Assembly: GCF_003626755.1 (NCBI RefSeq)
Contig: NZ_RBCJ01000001.1
Coordinates: forward strand, 744,001 to 808,000
Reading direction: 5' to 3'
From: Ulvibacterium marinum
Lineage (GTDB): Bacteria; Bacteroidota; Bacteroidia; Flavobacteriales; Flavobacteriaceae
DNA length: 64,000 nt
Shown: in pieces, positions 23,875 to 33,369 of the stretch
Layout: each line of letters opens with the position of its first letter
How positions within the stretch are numbered: position 1 is the stretch's first letter
Program-made: the position numbers and the translations under genes
Notes under the pieces: model-generated
The model's database searches: none
What the model saw: only the letters and a program-made list of their open reading frames with translations
What the model was told of the DNA's origin: nothing

Positions 23875-25125
23875 ATGGATATTCAACTTGAAAAGAAAAA
23901 AGGACTACGACCAAAACACTACGGCTATATTGCCCTAGGGGTATTGTTACTTTTTACGGCATATCAACTACTGTTCGCCAGTTCCGTTTCCACCTTTCGG
24001 ACCGAAAAGGACAAACTTTCCATAGCGGAGGTCACCCAAGGGAAATTTGATGACTACATTACCATTAATGGCTTTGTGGCCCCTATTACCACCATTTATA
24101 TGGATGCTTATGAAGGAGGCAGGGTGGCTGAAAAATTGATTGAGGAAGGGACCATGGTCAAAAAAGACGATATCATTCTGAAACTGGATAATATTTTTCT
24201 CTATGAGCAGATATTACAGAGCGAGAGTAGTTTGGCATTGAAACAGAACGATTTGCGTTCTACGAAGTTGACTTTTGATTCACGCCAAGTAGAAGGGCGA
24301 AGAAATTTAGCCACCGCCCAAAACGACCTGACTCGGACAAAACGGAACTATGAACAGAATAAGTCCCTTTATGAAGAGGAACTCATATCGCAAGAAGACT
24401 ATCTAGTCTCTAAGGAGAACTATGAACTGTCACAAAAACAGTATGAGATAGTAAAAGTGCAAACGGAGAACGATGATGAATTGAGAAATAATTCCTTGCC
24501 GGTTTTGGAAGCCGATTTAAACCGCATGCAGAAAACATTAGGCATGGTCTATCAGCGCCTGGATCATTTAAATGTAAGAGCACCGGCAGACGGCCAATTG
24601 GGTTTTTTGGATGCGGAGATCGGCCAGAACATTTCCCAGGGCCAGCGTATCGGGCAGATCAATGTGCTTACCGATTTTAAGATAGAGGCCGACATAGATG
24701 AACACTATATAGATCGGGTGCAACGTGATTTGACCGCTATTTTGGAACGAACAGGCAAGGAATATCCGTTGCGCTTGCGTAAGGTCTATCCCGAAGTTCG
24801 GAATGGAAAATTTAAAGTGGATTTGGTCTTTACCGAAGAAAAACCGGAAACCATACGGACCGGGCAAAGCTATAATATCAAATTGCAGTTAGGCGAATCA
24901 TCGGATGCCTTATTACTGCCCAAGGGAAGTTTTTTCCAAAGCACCGGAGGTCAGTGGATTTTTGTCGTCGGTAACGGTGGCGATGAAGCTATAAGACGTA
25001 ATATCAGAATCGGGAAACAAAATTCTAGATTCTATGAGGTGCTTGAAGGATTACAGGATGGTGAAAATGTAATAACGAGCAATTACGACAGCTTTGGGGA
25101 AGCGGAGCGGATCGTGTTGAAATAG
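23875..25125 (+). CDS. Periplasmic adaptor (MacA/HlyD-like membrane fusion protein)
   Basis: The adaptor of 416 residues joins inner-membrane permease and TolC channel. One N-terminal membrane anchor is seen at about 17-36 (GYIALGVLLLFTAYQLLFA) with no lipobox. A split biotinyl-lipoyl-like domain flanks a coiled-coil hairpin: NGFVAPITTIYMDAYEGGRV and EEGTMVKKDDIILKLD before it, LNVRAPADGQLGFLDAEIGQ after it. The hairpin (about 110-225) is rich in Gln, Glu, Lys and Asn. Beta-barrel and membrane-proximal domains follow to the end. It lies 14 bases after the tolC-like gene and 166 bases before the ATPase gene. MacA-like adaptors both bridge to TolC and stimulate the ABC pump, so this single adaptor may serve all the permeases downstream. 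Confidence 0.93.
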   Translation: MDIQLEKKKGLRPKHYGYIALGVLLLFTAYQLLFASSVSTFRTEKDKLSIAEVTQGKFDDYITINGFVAPITTIYMDAYEGGRVAEKLIEEGTMVKKDDIILKLDNIFLYEQILQSESSLALKQNDLRSTKLTFDSRQVEGRRNLATAQNDLTRTKRNYEQNKSLYEEELISQEDYLVSKENYELSQKQYEIVKVQTENDDELRNNSLPVLEADLNRMQKTLGMVYQRLDHLNVRAPADGQLGFLDAEIGQNISQGQRIGQINVLTDFKIEADIDEHYIDRVQRDLTAILERTGKEYPLRLRKVYPEVRNGKFKVDLVFTEEKPETIRTGQSYNIKLQLGESSDALLLPKGSFFQSTGGQWIFVVGNGGDEAIRRNIRIGKQNSRFYEVLEGLQDGENVITSNYDSFGEAERIVLK

Positions 25126-25291
25126 CTTCTAGAACTGTCGTATCAGCTACCCGAAAACGAAGCGAGACATGAGCGGAACTAAAGGGGAAGAATAAAAAGC
25201 ACACAAGCGAGATACTAAAAAAAGAAATAAAACTGTCACCAAAACGAAATTTGGAAGTCCTTAATTATAACGCGTAAAACCCAATCAGGAA

Positions 25292-25990
25292 ATGATGATA
25301 CAGATTAAAGAATTAAAGAAGAGTTTTAGAACCGAGGAAGTGGAAACCTTGGCTTTGAACCAAGTAAACCTAAAAGTGGAGGAAGGCGAATTTGTAGCCG
25401 TAATGGGGCCGTCCGGTTGTGGGAAGTCCACCTTATTGAACATTATCGGTATGCTGGATAATCCTACCGAAGGCAGTTACCAGTTTGCTGGCCATGAAGT
25501 GGCCGGACTCCGGGAAAGCCAACGGACCCAATTGCGAAAAGGGAATCTGGGTTTTGTATTCCAGAGCTTTAACCTTATCGATGAACTTACCGTCTTTGAA
25601 AATGTGGAGCTTCCTTTGATTTACCTTAAAATGGGCAAAAGTGAACGCCGGGAAAAAGTGATGAAGGTTTTGGAGCGGATGAAAATCGCACACCGGGAGA
25701 AACACTTCCCACATCAATTATCCGGAGGGCAACAACAGCGTGTGGCCATTGCGCGTGCAGTAGTGACCACCCCTAAATTGATATTGGCGGATGAGCCTAC
25801 AGGTAATCTCGATTCCAAAAATGGATTGGAGGTTATGAACCTGCTAACGGAACTCAACCAAGAGGGTACTACCATAGTTATGGTAACACACTCTGATCAC
25901 GATTCGCATTTTGCACATCGCATTGTAAATCTTTTTGACGGACAGATTGTTACGGAAAGCCAGAATAGGGCTATTGGCGCCACGGTCTAG
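25292..25990 (+). CDS. MacB/LolD-type ABC ATPase serving the permease array
   Basis: This ATPase of 232 residues is the only one encoded in the operon as far as the window shows. All motifs are canonical: Walker [10 protein letters not shown] (39-47), Q91 in [12 protein letters not shown], signature LSGGQQQR (143-150), Walker B with D167-E168, D-loop NLDS and H200 in VTHSDH. A second ATG directly follows the first, and AGGA a few bases upstream may act as ribosome-binding site. The preceding 166-base gap holds no gene that I can see; it may contain a secondary promoter or processing site. Sixteen permease genes follow on the same strand, so this ATPase probably pairs with any or all of them, which would require high expression relative to each permease. 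Confidence 0.95.
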   Translation: MMIQIKELKKSFRTEEVETLALNQVNLKVEEGEFVAVMGPSGCGKSTLLNIIGMLDNPTEGSYQFAGHEVAGLRESQRTQLRKGNLGFVFQSFNLIDELTVFENVELPLIYLKMGKSERREKVMKVLERMKIAHREKHFPHQLSGGQQQRVAIARAVVTTPKLILADEPTGNLDSKNGLEVMNLLTELNQEGTTIVMVTHSDHDSHFAHRIVNLFDGQIVTESQNRAIGATV

Positions 25991-26043
25991 ACTTGTCCGG
26001 GGCCTAATAGCCTGGGATTAAGGAGTTTATTCATCAATCATCA

Positions 26044-26074
26044 GATACTGAAAAGAACCCTGAGGGTCAGTATC
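26044..26074 (+). repeat. Nested hairpin upstream of permease array
   Basis: GATACTGA (26044-26051) pairs with TCAGTATC (26067-26074), and ACCCT/AGGGT lies nested inside. The hairpin ends 16 bases before the P1 start codon, between the ATPase and the first permease. No U-tract follows, so a processing, stability or translation-control role is more likely than termination. Confidence 0.55.
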
Positions 26075-26090
26075 ATAAGGCGAGAGGGCC

Positions 26091-28475
26091 ATGTTTAAAA
26101 ACTATCTAAAAATCGCTTGGCGAAGCCTAAGAAAAAGAAAGGGCTTTGCTGCCATGAATACCCTTGGACTTGCCCTAGGTTTTGGAACTGCGGTTTTGGT
26201 CTTTCTCTTTGTAAACCATCACCTTCAATTCGATACTTTTCATCATAATTCGGATAGGATTTATAGGTTCGTTACCGAAGAGCACCATGGAACAGTTTAC
26301 TATTCTGCTAGTGTACCCCCAGGTTTTGCCAATGCCTTTAAAGAGGATTATGATTATGCCGAAAAATTGGCGAAAATAGCGGATTGGAACGATATCATTT
26401 CCATAGAAGAAACCAATCTCAAAATAAAGGTGGACGAAGGCATTGCGTTTGCAGAACCTGATTTTTTCGAGATATTTAATTTTCCGCTTGTTGACGGCTC
26501 CAACGATATTGACATTTCCAACCCGAATACCGCCGTCGTTACAGAGAGCATGGCCCGGAAACTATTTGGGTCGCAAAACCCGATCAATAAAACGTTTGTT
26601 TTAGGTAATAAGGAGACCATAACCGTAACCGGAATTCTCAAGGATCTTCCAAGGACGTCACTTATACAAAGAGACATTTTCATATCGTTTGAAACATTTA
26701 AAAAATACCATGATTTTTTAGGAAGCGAAAGTTGGGGAGGTATCAGTTCCGGTTTTCAATGCTTTGGCCTTTTACGTCCCGATCAGGACATTGCACAGAT
26801 AGAAGAGGTGCTTTCAGGCTATGTTACCAAATTTCTACCAGAGGCCAAAAATGTCCATCATTACAAATTACAATCATTGGCCGATATTCACTTCAATTCA
26901 AAATACGGAGGTGGCGTCGATGTTAAGGTATTATGGATTTTTTCCCTAATAGGGTTCTTTATCCTTATCGTGGCCAGCATCAATTTTATAAATATTTCTA
27001 CGGCCCAATCCGTTACCCGATCTAAGGAAGTGGGGGTCCGGAAGGTCTTGGGAGGCTTTAAGTGGCAGTTGTTCGGGCAATTTATGACCGAGACCTTTAT
27101 GATTACCTGTTTTGCACTGGTATTGGGAATCTTATTAAGTATAGCTTCCTTGCCCTATTTCAATACACTTTTTGACCTACAGCTTTCCAGCTCGGATCTT
27201 TTACAATGGCCTTTTCTCGCATTTGGGCTTTTGATTCTCGGGGGAATCACATTACTCGCTGGAAGCTATCCAGGGATTTTGTTGGCACGGATTACCCCGA
27301 TCTTAGCTTTAAAAAGAAAGCTTAACCAGAAGGATTCGGGAGGGTACCTTACCCGGAAAGTATTGGTCACCACACAATTTGCCATATCCATTTTGCTCAT
27401 TATCGGGGCAATTGTAATCAGCAAACAGATAAAGTTTGCCATAAATTCCGATTTGGGATTTGACAAATCGGCAGTAGTCATGGTTAGGATGCCGGAAAAG
27501 CTGGAGTCCATTAAGCTCAAAAGTATCAAGGAACGCATAGCCAGCTTTTCGGGAGTGGAAAAGATTACGGCCTGTTTTGCATCTCCTGGTGCAGCGGTGA
27601 ACCGATGGGGCACGAATCTAAGGTACAATATCAATCCAGAGGATGAAGAGTTCTCCATACAGGCAAAAATTGCGGACAAAGATTATCTCAGCACCTTTGA
27701 CCTACAACTTTTAGCCGGTCGTAACTTTTATGAAAAGGACTCGGTAGATGAGGTTTTGGTCAATGAAACCTTTGCCAAAAGGATAGGTGCAAGTTCATTG
27801 GATGAGCTGTTGGGGAAACCCTTGACCTTGGCCGGAGGATACATCAAGGCCAATATTGTAGGGGTCATCGCTGATTTTCACGATGGGGACTTTCATGAGA
27901 ATATCAACCCGATATTTATTGCTCCGGAACCCGGTAACTATAGCGAATTGGCGATAAAGATTAACATGCCTCACGCTAAGGAAAGCTTGCAGCATATTGA
28001 AAACGAATGGACAACGCTTTTTCCAAATCACATTTTTGATTACGATTTTCTGGACGACCGTGTTGCGGAACTCTATGAAACGGAGCAACGCTTTCTTTCA
28101 TTGATCAAGGTTTTTTCGGGAATGGCCATTTTTATCGGTTCGCTGGGCATCTATGGATTGATTCTGTTTTTTGTAGTACAGAAAACCAAGGAAATAGGTA
28201 TTCGAAAGGTATTGGGAAGCAGTGTTCTGGGCATCTTGTGGTTAATTACACAGGATTTTTTAAAGCTCATCCTGATTGCGGGAATCATTGCCTCTCCCTT
28301 GGCCTGGTATTTCATGGGCAATTGGCTGGAGAACTTTGCCTACCGTACGGAGATTTCATGGTGGGTGTACGGTATGGCCAATGGGAGCCTACTGCTGATA
28401 ACCTTGTTTACGGTAAGCTACCAAGCCCTAAAGGCGGCCAGGGCCAATCCGGTAAAAAGTTTACGTACAGAATAA
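26091..28475 (+). CDS. FtsX/MacB-type permease P1 (first of the array)
   Basis: P1 (794 residues) shows the layout shared by the array. TM1 is about 21-43, periplasmic domain 1 about 44-280, TM2 281-303, TM3 333-357, TM4 375-397, TM5 423-445, periplasmic domain 2 446-668, TM6 672-695, TM7 721-743 and TM8 755-778. Two cytoplasmic coupling motifs, SKEVGVRKVLGG (311-322) and TKEIGIRKVLGS (699-710), should contact the ATPase. MacB-type periplasmic signatures are LAGRNF (541-546) and IVGVIADFHD. Because each half has four membrane helices, one chain may equal a MacB homodimer. P1 is closest to P3: both share VHHYKLQ-LADIHFN-KY, CFASPGAA/CLSSPGAA and DYDFLDDRVAE/DYRFMDDRVAE. It follows the ATPase gene by 100 bases. 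Confidence 0.95.
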   Translation: MFKNYLKIAWRSLRKRKGFAAMNTLGLALGFGTAVLVFLFVNHHLQFDTFHHNSDRIYRFVTEEHHGTVYYSASVPPGFANAFKEDYDYAEKLAKIADWNDIISIEETNLKIKVDEGIAFAEPDFFEIFNFPLVDGSNDIDISNPNTAVVTESMARKLFGSQNPINKTFVLGNKETITVTGILKDLPRTSLIQRDIFISFETFKKYHDFLGSESWGGISSGFQCFGLLRPDQDIAQIEEVLSGYVTKFLPEAKNVHHYKLQSLADIHFNSKYGGGVDVKVLWIFSLIGFFILIVASINFINISTAQSVTRSKEVGVRKVLGGFKWQLFGQFMTETFMITCFALVLGILLSIASLPYFNTLFDLQLSSSDLLQWPFLAFGLLILGGITLLAGSYPGILLARITPILALKRKLNQKDSGGYLTRKVLVTTQFAISILLIIGAIVISKQIKFAINSDLGFDKSAVVMVRMPEKLESIKLKSIKERIASFSGVEKITACFASPGAAVNRWGTNLRYNINPEDEEFSIQAKIADKDYLSTFDLQLLAGRNFYEKDSVDEVLVNETFAKRIGASSLDELLGKPLTLAGGYIKANIVGVIADFHDGDFHENINPIFIAPEPGNYSELAIKINMPHAKESLQHIENEWTTLFPNHIFDYDFLDDRVAELYETEQRFLSLIKVFSGMAIFIGSLGIYGLILFFVVQKTKEIGIRKVLGSSVLGILWLITQDFLKLILIAGIIASPLAWYFMGNWLENFAYRTEISWWVYGMANGSLLLITLFTVSYQALKAARANPVKSLRTE

Positions 28476-28507
28476 AGGAATGAGTATCATCAAAAAACGA
28501 ATGGATC

Positions 28508-30943
28508 ATGCTTAAAAACTATTTAAAAATTGCTTGGCGAAGTCTTAGGAAACAACCTTTTTTCACTTTTCTAAACACTTTTGGACTAGCCATTGGAATG
28601 GCAGGCGGACTCCTTATCGCCCTCTATATCCATGATGAATTGAGTTACGATACCATGTTCCCCGATGCGGATCGCATACATCGTGTTAATGCGGATATCA
28701 AGTTTGGAGGGGAAGATCGCAAATTTGCCGTTACCCCGGCCCCGATGGCGGAGGCCATGGACAATGATTTTTCCGAAGTAGAGCTTGCCACACGATTTCG
28801 TACAAGAGGCAGTATGCTGATCAGAAAGTCGGGTACCGAAGTCAATGTTAAGGAATTACAATCCACTTTTGTGGACTCCACCTTTTTTGAAATGTTTGAT
28901 GTAGCTCTTTTGGTAGGAGATGTAAAAACTGCCCTAAGGTCTCCTAATACCCTGATACTGACCAAATCGGCCGCCGAAAAGCACTTTGGTCTTCAAGATG
29001 CTTTAGGTCAAAACCTACTTTTGAACAACACGGAAACGTATACGGTTACCGGAGTAATAGACGATTTCCCTAAAAATTCATTCCTCAGGGATCATACAAT
29101 TTTTATGGCCATGGCCGGTTACGATGACTCCCGTGTGGTAAACTGGGGCAGTAATAACTATCAGACGTACATCAAGCTAATCCCATCTGCAGACATCAAG
29201 AATTTGCAAGTGCCGTTACGCGGCTTTTTGGGCAAATATGTAATTCCCGGGGTGCAACAATTTATGCCAGGCATTACCGAGGAACAGTTCAAGGCTGCGG
29301 GAAACCACTTGATCTATAGTACCATTCCGTTGACCGATATACACTTGAAATCCGATAGGGTGGCCGAAATAAGCGGCAACAACAATATTAAAAGCATATA
29401 CATACTTTCTTTTATCGCGATATTTCTAATTGTTCTGGCCAGCGTAAATTTCATGAATTTAAGTACGGCCCATTCTTTAAGGAGGGCCAAGGAAGTTGGC
29501 ATACGAAAAACACTCGGGTCTAATCGGAGTGCGCTGATCCGTCAGTTTTTGATCGAGTCCGGTCTGGTTTCTTTCGGTTCACTTTTGGTAGCTTTTGTTC
29601 TGGCCATCCTGGTTTTGCCCTATTTTAATATTCTGGCGGATAAGGATATTTCCATGCCTTATGCCAATCCTTTCTTTTGGTTGATTTTGTTGGTTTCGGG
29701 ATTTGTCCTGGCACTGTTTTCCGGAAGCTATCCGGCATTTTTCATTTCAAAATTTGTTCCGGTGAAAGTGCTAAAGGGCACAGCAGGCAATAGTTTAGGA
29801 GGAGGGGGCATACGAAACGGGCTGGTTATCTTTCAATTTGCGATTTCCGTTTTTTTGATAATCGGCACCTTGGTCGTTTATCAGCAATTGCAGTATATCC
29901 AGAATAAGGACCTTGGTTTTTCCAAAGACCAAGTGCTGATCGTTAACGATGTTTTTACTGCCGGAAATCAGGTTGCTTCTTTTAAGGAAGAGGTGAAAAA
30001 ACTAGGTTTCGTCAATAATGCTACCCTGAGCAGTTTTTTTCCGACACCTTCCGGCAGGTCGGATAGTGTTTTTGCTCCTGAAGAAGGGGCCACAAATCAA
30101 GAAAATGCCGTAAGCATGCAAACATGGGAAGTTGACCATGATTATGTATCGACCATGGATTTTGAGATTATCGCAGGGAGGGATTTTGACCGGGCTTTCA
30201 AAAATGATTCAACAAGTATAATCATTAATGAATCCGCAGTCGCTACCATCGGGGGTTCCCCGCAAGATGCCATAGGTAAGCGTTTTACAAAGGATCTGGG
30301 CTCAGAAAACCCTAAGTATTTCACAATTATTGGAGTGGTAAAGAACTTTCACTTTTCCCCGTTTAGGGAAGAAATAGAAGCCTTGAGTCTTCATTTGAGC
30401 GGTTGGGCGAGTTCAATGGCCGTAAAGTTGGAAACCGGTAATTTTTCAAATGCAATAGCAAGTATAGAGGGGGTTTGGAACAAAGTTGCGCCCGGCCAAC
30501 CCTTTGATTATTACTTCATGGAAGATTCATTTAATGACACCTATAAATCCGAACAACGTCTGGGCCGCATTTTTATCATATTTACAACCCTGTCCATTTT
30601 AATTGCTTGCCTCGGATTATTTGGATTGGCTGCCTTTAATGCTGAAAAAAGAACCAAGGAAATCGGGGTAAGAAAGGTATTGGGGGCCAGTGTGGGCCAA
30701 ATTTCATATCGGCTCACCATGGACTTTATAAAGTTGGTCGGGGTGGGTATACTCATTTCATTGCCCATAGGGTGGTATGCCATGGAACAATGGCTTCAAG
30801 ATTTTTCCTATCGCATTGAAGTCAGTTGGTGGATATTGGCCTTTGCAGCCTCATTGGCCGTTGGGATTGCCATAGTAACGGTTAGCTATCAAAGTATCAA
30901 GGCAGCGGTAGTAAACCCTATAAAAAGTTTGCGTACGGAATAA
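28508..30943 (+). CDS. FtsX/MacB-type permease P2
   Basis: P2 has 811 residues and starts MLKNYLKIAWRSLRKQPFFT. Coupling motifs are RAKEVGIRKTLGSNR (about 326-340) and RTKEIGVRKVLGASVG, about 90 residues before the C-terminus. A Gly-rich linker (NSLGGGGIRNG) precedes TM5, and periplasmic domain 1 has a C-terminal extension with FMPGITEEQFKAAGN. Both traits recur in P11, its clear closest relative, which lies nine genes away. The two also share QPFFTFLNTFGLA at the N-terminus and IDDFPKNSFLRDH/IDDLPKNSFLRNH. Domain 2 signatures are IIAGRDFDRAF and IIINESAVATIG. The spacer to P1 is 32 bases and to P3 only 17 bases, so it is likely cotranscribed. Substrate unknown. Confidence 0.95.
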   Translation: MLKNYLKIAWRSLRKQPFFTFLNTFGLAIGMAGGLLIALYIHDELSYDTMFPDADRIHRVNADIKFGGEDRKFAVTPAPMAEAMDNDFSEVELATRFRTRGSMLIRKSGTEVNVKELQSTFVDSTFFEMFDVALLVGDVKTALRSPNTLILTKSAAEKHFGLQDALGQNLLLNNTETYTVTGVIDDFPKNSFLRDHTIFMAMAGYDDSRVVNWGSNNYQTYIKLIPSADIKNLQVPLRGFLGKYVIPGVQQFMPGITEEQFKAAGNHLIYSTIPLTDIHLKSDRVAEISGNNNIKSIYILSFIAIFLIVLASVNFMNLSTAHSLRRAKEVGIRKTLGSNRSALIRQFLIESGLVSFGSLLVAFVLAILVLPYFNILADKDISMPYANPFFWLILLVSGFVLALFSGSYPAFFISKFVPVKVLKGTAGNSLGGGGIRNGLVIFQFAISVFLIIGTLVVYQQLQYIQNKDLGFSKDQVLIVNDVFTAGNQVASFKEEVKKLGFVNNATLSSFFPTPSGRSDSVFAPEEGATNQENAVSMQTWEVDHDYVSTMDFEIIAGRDFDRAFKNDSTSIIINESAVATIGGSPQDAIGKRFTKDLGSENPKYFTIIGVVKNFHFSPFREEIEALSLHLSGWASSMAVKLETGNFSNAIASIEGVWNKVAPGQPFDYYFMEDSFNDTYKSEQRLGRIFIIFTTLSILIACLGLFGLAAFNAEKRTKEIGVRKVLGASVGQISYRLTMDFIKLVGVGILISLPIGWYAMEQWLQDFSYRIEVSWWILAFAASLAVGIAIVTVSYQSIKAAVVNPIKSLRTE

Positions 30944-30960
30944 TCAAAAAATGAACGGTC

Positions 30961-33342
30961 ATGTTTAAGAACCACTTAAAAATTGCTTGGAGAAACCTAA
31001 GAAAAAGGAAAAGCTCCACGTTGATCAATATCATTGGACTGGCAATTGGTTTTAGCTGTAGCATTTTGATTTTCCTTTTTGTATCCCACCATCTTCAATA
31101 CGATAATTTCCATAAGAATCCGGACCGTATTTATCGAGTTGTTACAGAACTTCATAGAGATGACATCGGTTACAGGGCCAGTGTTCCTCCTGGGTTTGCA
31201 GAAGCCTTTAGAACAGACTATGACTATGCGGAGAAAGTGGCGAATATTGTAAGTTGGGAAGATCAGCTTATAAGCGATATCGCTCAAGCCGGGGAAGAAC
31301 GTTTTAAGGAAGATATTGCCTTTACCGAACCTCAATTTTTTGACATTTTAAATTTTCCCTTACGTGAAAGACTCACGGAAAGGAGCCTGGTGGAGCCCAA
31401 TACTGCATTTATTACAGAAAGTACTGCCCAAAGGTTGTATAAAGGAGAAAATCCGTTGGGAAGAACCTTTGTTCTTGACAATTTGGAAACCATTGAAATA
31501 ATTGGAGTATTGGAAGACCTTCCCGACAATACGGTAATCAATGTCGATATATTTCTCTCTTATAAGACCGTGGCCAGCTATAATGATTTTTTGGCAAGTG
31601 GCACTTGGGGCGGAATAATGTCCAGTTTGCAGTGCTATGCATTATTGAACCCGAATCAAAATCAAGCTGATATCGAGGCAGTGTTGCCAGAATTGGTCGA
31701 AAAGCATAGATCTGGTAGAAAAAATGTACACCATTACAAACTACAGCCTTTGGCGGATATTCACTTTAATGCCAAGTATCCAGGAAGTATTGATTCGGAT
31801 CTGTTATGGATTTTTGCGCTGATCGGACTCTTTTTGATAGGGATAGCCTGTATTAATTTTATCAATATCTCTTCGGCGCAGTCATTTATACGATCTAAGG
31901 AAATTGGGATTCGAAGAGTTTTAGGAAGTCATAAGGGTCATCTTTTTTGGCAATTTATTTCAGAAACGTTCCTTATCGGGTTTTTTGCTATACTGGTGGG
32001 GGTAGTTATTGCGATAATGGCCTTGCCCCATCTAAATAGTCTTTTCGAATTACAACTTTCTTTATATAGCCTGCTTGATTTTAAGACAGTGGTGTTCCTA
32101 TTGTTCCTATTGTTCGCCGTTTCATTTGTTTCCGGTAGCTATCCGGCAGTTTTATTAGCTCGGATAGTACCCGTATTGGCCCTCAAAGGAAAATTTGACC
32201 AAAAGGATGCCGGTGGTCAGGTAACCAGAAAAGTACTGGTTACGGTACAGTTTGCAATTTCCATTATGCTCATTGTGGGCACATTGGTCATTGCCAAGCA
32301 AATAGACTATGCCGTGAATGCCGATTTAGGGTTTGACAAAGAAGCTATACTTATGGTCGATATTCCGGAAGAATTGGAAACGGAACGGCTCAATGGACTA
32401 AAAGAAAGAATCTTAGGAATTTCAGGAGTTACCAAGGCAACGGCTTGTTTATCCAGCCCAGGTGCAGCCAAAAATGACTGGGGCACGGCTGTGCGCTATC
32501 ACAACAGGCCCGAAAATGAAGAATTTTCCATTCAGGCTAAATTGGCCGATGAGGATTATGTAAATGCATTTGGCCTAAAACTTATAGCGGGGCGTAATTT
32601 TTATGCCTCTGATTCCATTCAGGAAGTAGTGGTGAACCAAACCTTGGCCAAAAAATTGGGATTGGCTTCCGTTGAAGAACTTTTGGGAAAAAAGTTGACC
32701 GTATCCGGCACACCTGCTTCCATAGTCGGGGTAGTGGCCGATTTTCATGACCAAAACTTCCATGAAGCCATTAGTCCCATATTTATTGCACCCAACAAAG
32801 ATGCTTACAGCGAATTGGCGATTAAAATAAATGGTCGAGATGTAAAAAGCACCTTGGAAGCCATTATGGAACGTTGGCAGGCGGTATTTCCCAAATATAT
32901 TTATGACTATCGTTTTATGGACGACCGCGTTGCAGAACAGTATGAATCTGAACAACGTTTGTTGGCCTTATCCAAAGTGTTTTCTGTTTTGGCCATTTTC
33001 ATATGCTGTATGGGCCTATATGGTATTATATCATTTTTCGTAGCACAGCGAACAAGGGAAATAGGAATACGCAGAGTGTTGGGAGGAACAATTGGGCATA
33101 TTCTCGGCCTGTTCACAATCGATTTTTTCAAACTTATCTTAATTGCCGGCCTGATAGCGTCTCCCCTGACCTGGTATTTTATGAACAATTGGTTAGAAGG
33201 GTATTTGTATAGAACGGCATTAAGCTGGTGGGTTTTTGCGGCGGCCATTGGCGGAGTCGTATTGATTACATTGACGACAATTGGTTATCAGGTCATAAAG
33301 GCGGCATTGGCCGATCCGGTAAAAAGTTTGCGCACAGAATAA
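30961..33342 (+). CDS. FtsX/MacB-type permease P3, sister of P1
   Basis: P3 has 793 residues, one fewer than P1, and matches it along most of its length, including YRASVPPGFAEAF, KNVHHYKLQPLADIHFN and EFSIQAKLADEDY in domain 2. The first coupling motif SKEIGIRRVLGSHKG and the second TREIGIRRVLGG both have Arg where most paralogues have Lys (RRVLG versus RKVLG). Domain 1 differs from P1 mainly in the region 100-145 (FPLRERLTERSLVEPN), so ligand contacts may differ there. The downstream spacer (27 bases) shares TATCATCAAAA with the spacer downstream of P1, consistent with duplication of a unit that included its 3' flank. Confidence 0.95.
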   Translation: MFKNHLKIAWRNLRKRKSSTLINIIGLAIGFSCSILIFLFVSHHLQYDNFHKNPDRIYRVVTELHRDDIGYRASVPPGFAEAFRTDYDYAEKVANIVSWEDQLISDIAQAGEERFKEDIAFTEPQFFDILNFPLRERLTERSLVEPNTAFITESTAQRLYKGENPLGRTFVLDNLETIEIIGVLEDLPDNTVINVDIFLSYKTVASYNDFLASGTWGGIMSSLQCYALLNPNQNQADIEAVLPELVEKHRSGRKNVHHYKLQPLADIHFNAKYPGSIDSDLLWIFALIGLFLIGIACINFINISSAQSFIRSKEIGIRRVLGSHKGHLFWQFISETFLIGFFAILVGVVIAIMALPHLNSLFELQLSLYSLLDFKTVVFLLFLLFAVSFVSGSYPAVLLARIVPVLALKGKFDQKDAGGQVTRKVLVTVQFAISIMLIVGTLVIAKQIDYAVNADLGFDKEAILMVDIPEELETERLNGLKERILGISGVTKATACLSSPGAAKNDWGTAVRYHNRPENEEFSIQAKLADEDYVNAFGLKLIAGRNFYASDSIQEVVVNQTLAKKLGLASVEELLGKKLTVSGTPASIVGVVADFHDQNFHEAISPIFIAPNKDAYSELAIKINGRDVKSTLEAIMERWQAVFPKYIYDYRFMDDRVAEQYESEQRLLALSKVFSVLAIFICCMGLYGIISFFVAQRTREIGIRRVLGGTIGHILGLFTIDFFKLILIAGLIASPLTWYFMNNWLEGYLYRTALSWWVFAAAIGGVVLITLTTIGYQVIKAALADPVKSLRTE

Positions 33343-33369
33343 AAGAATAGGATATCATCAAAATAAATC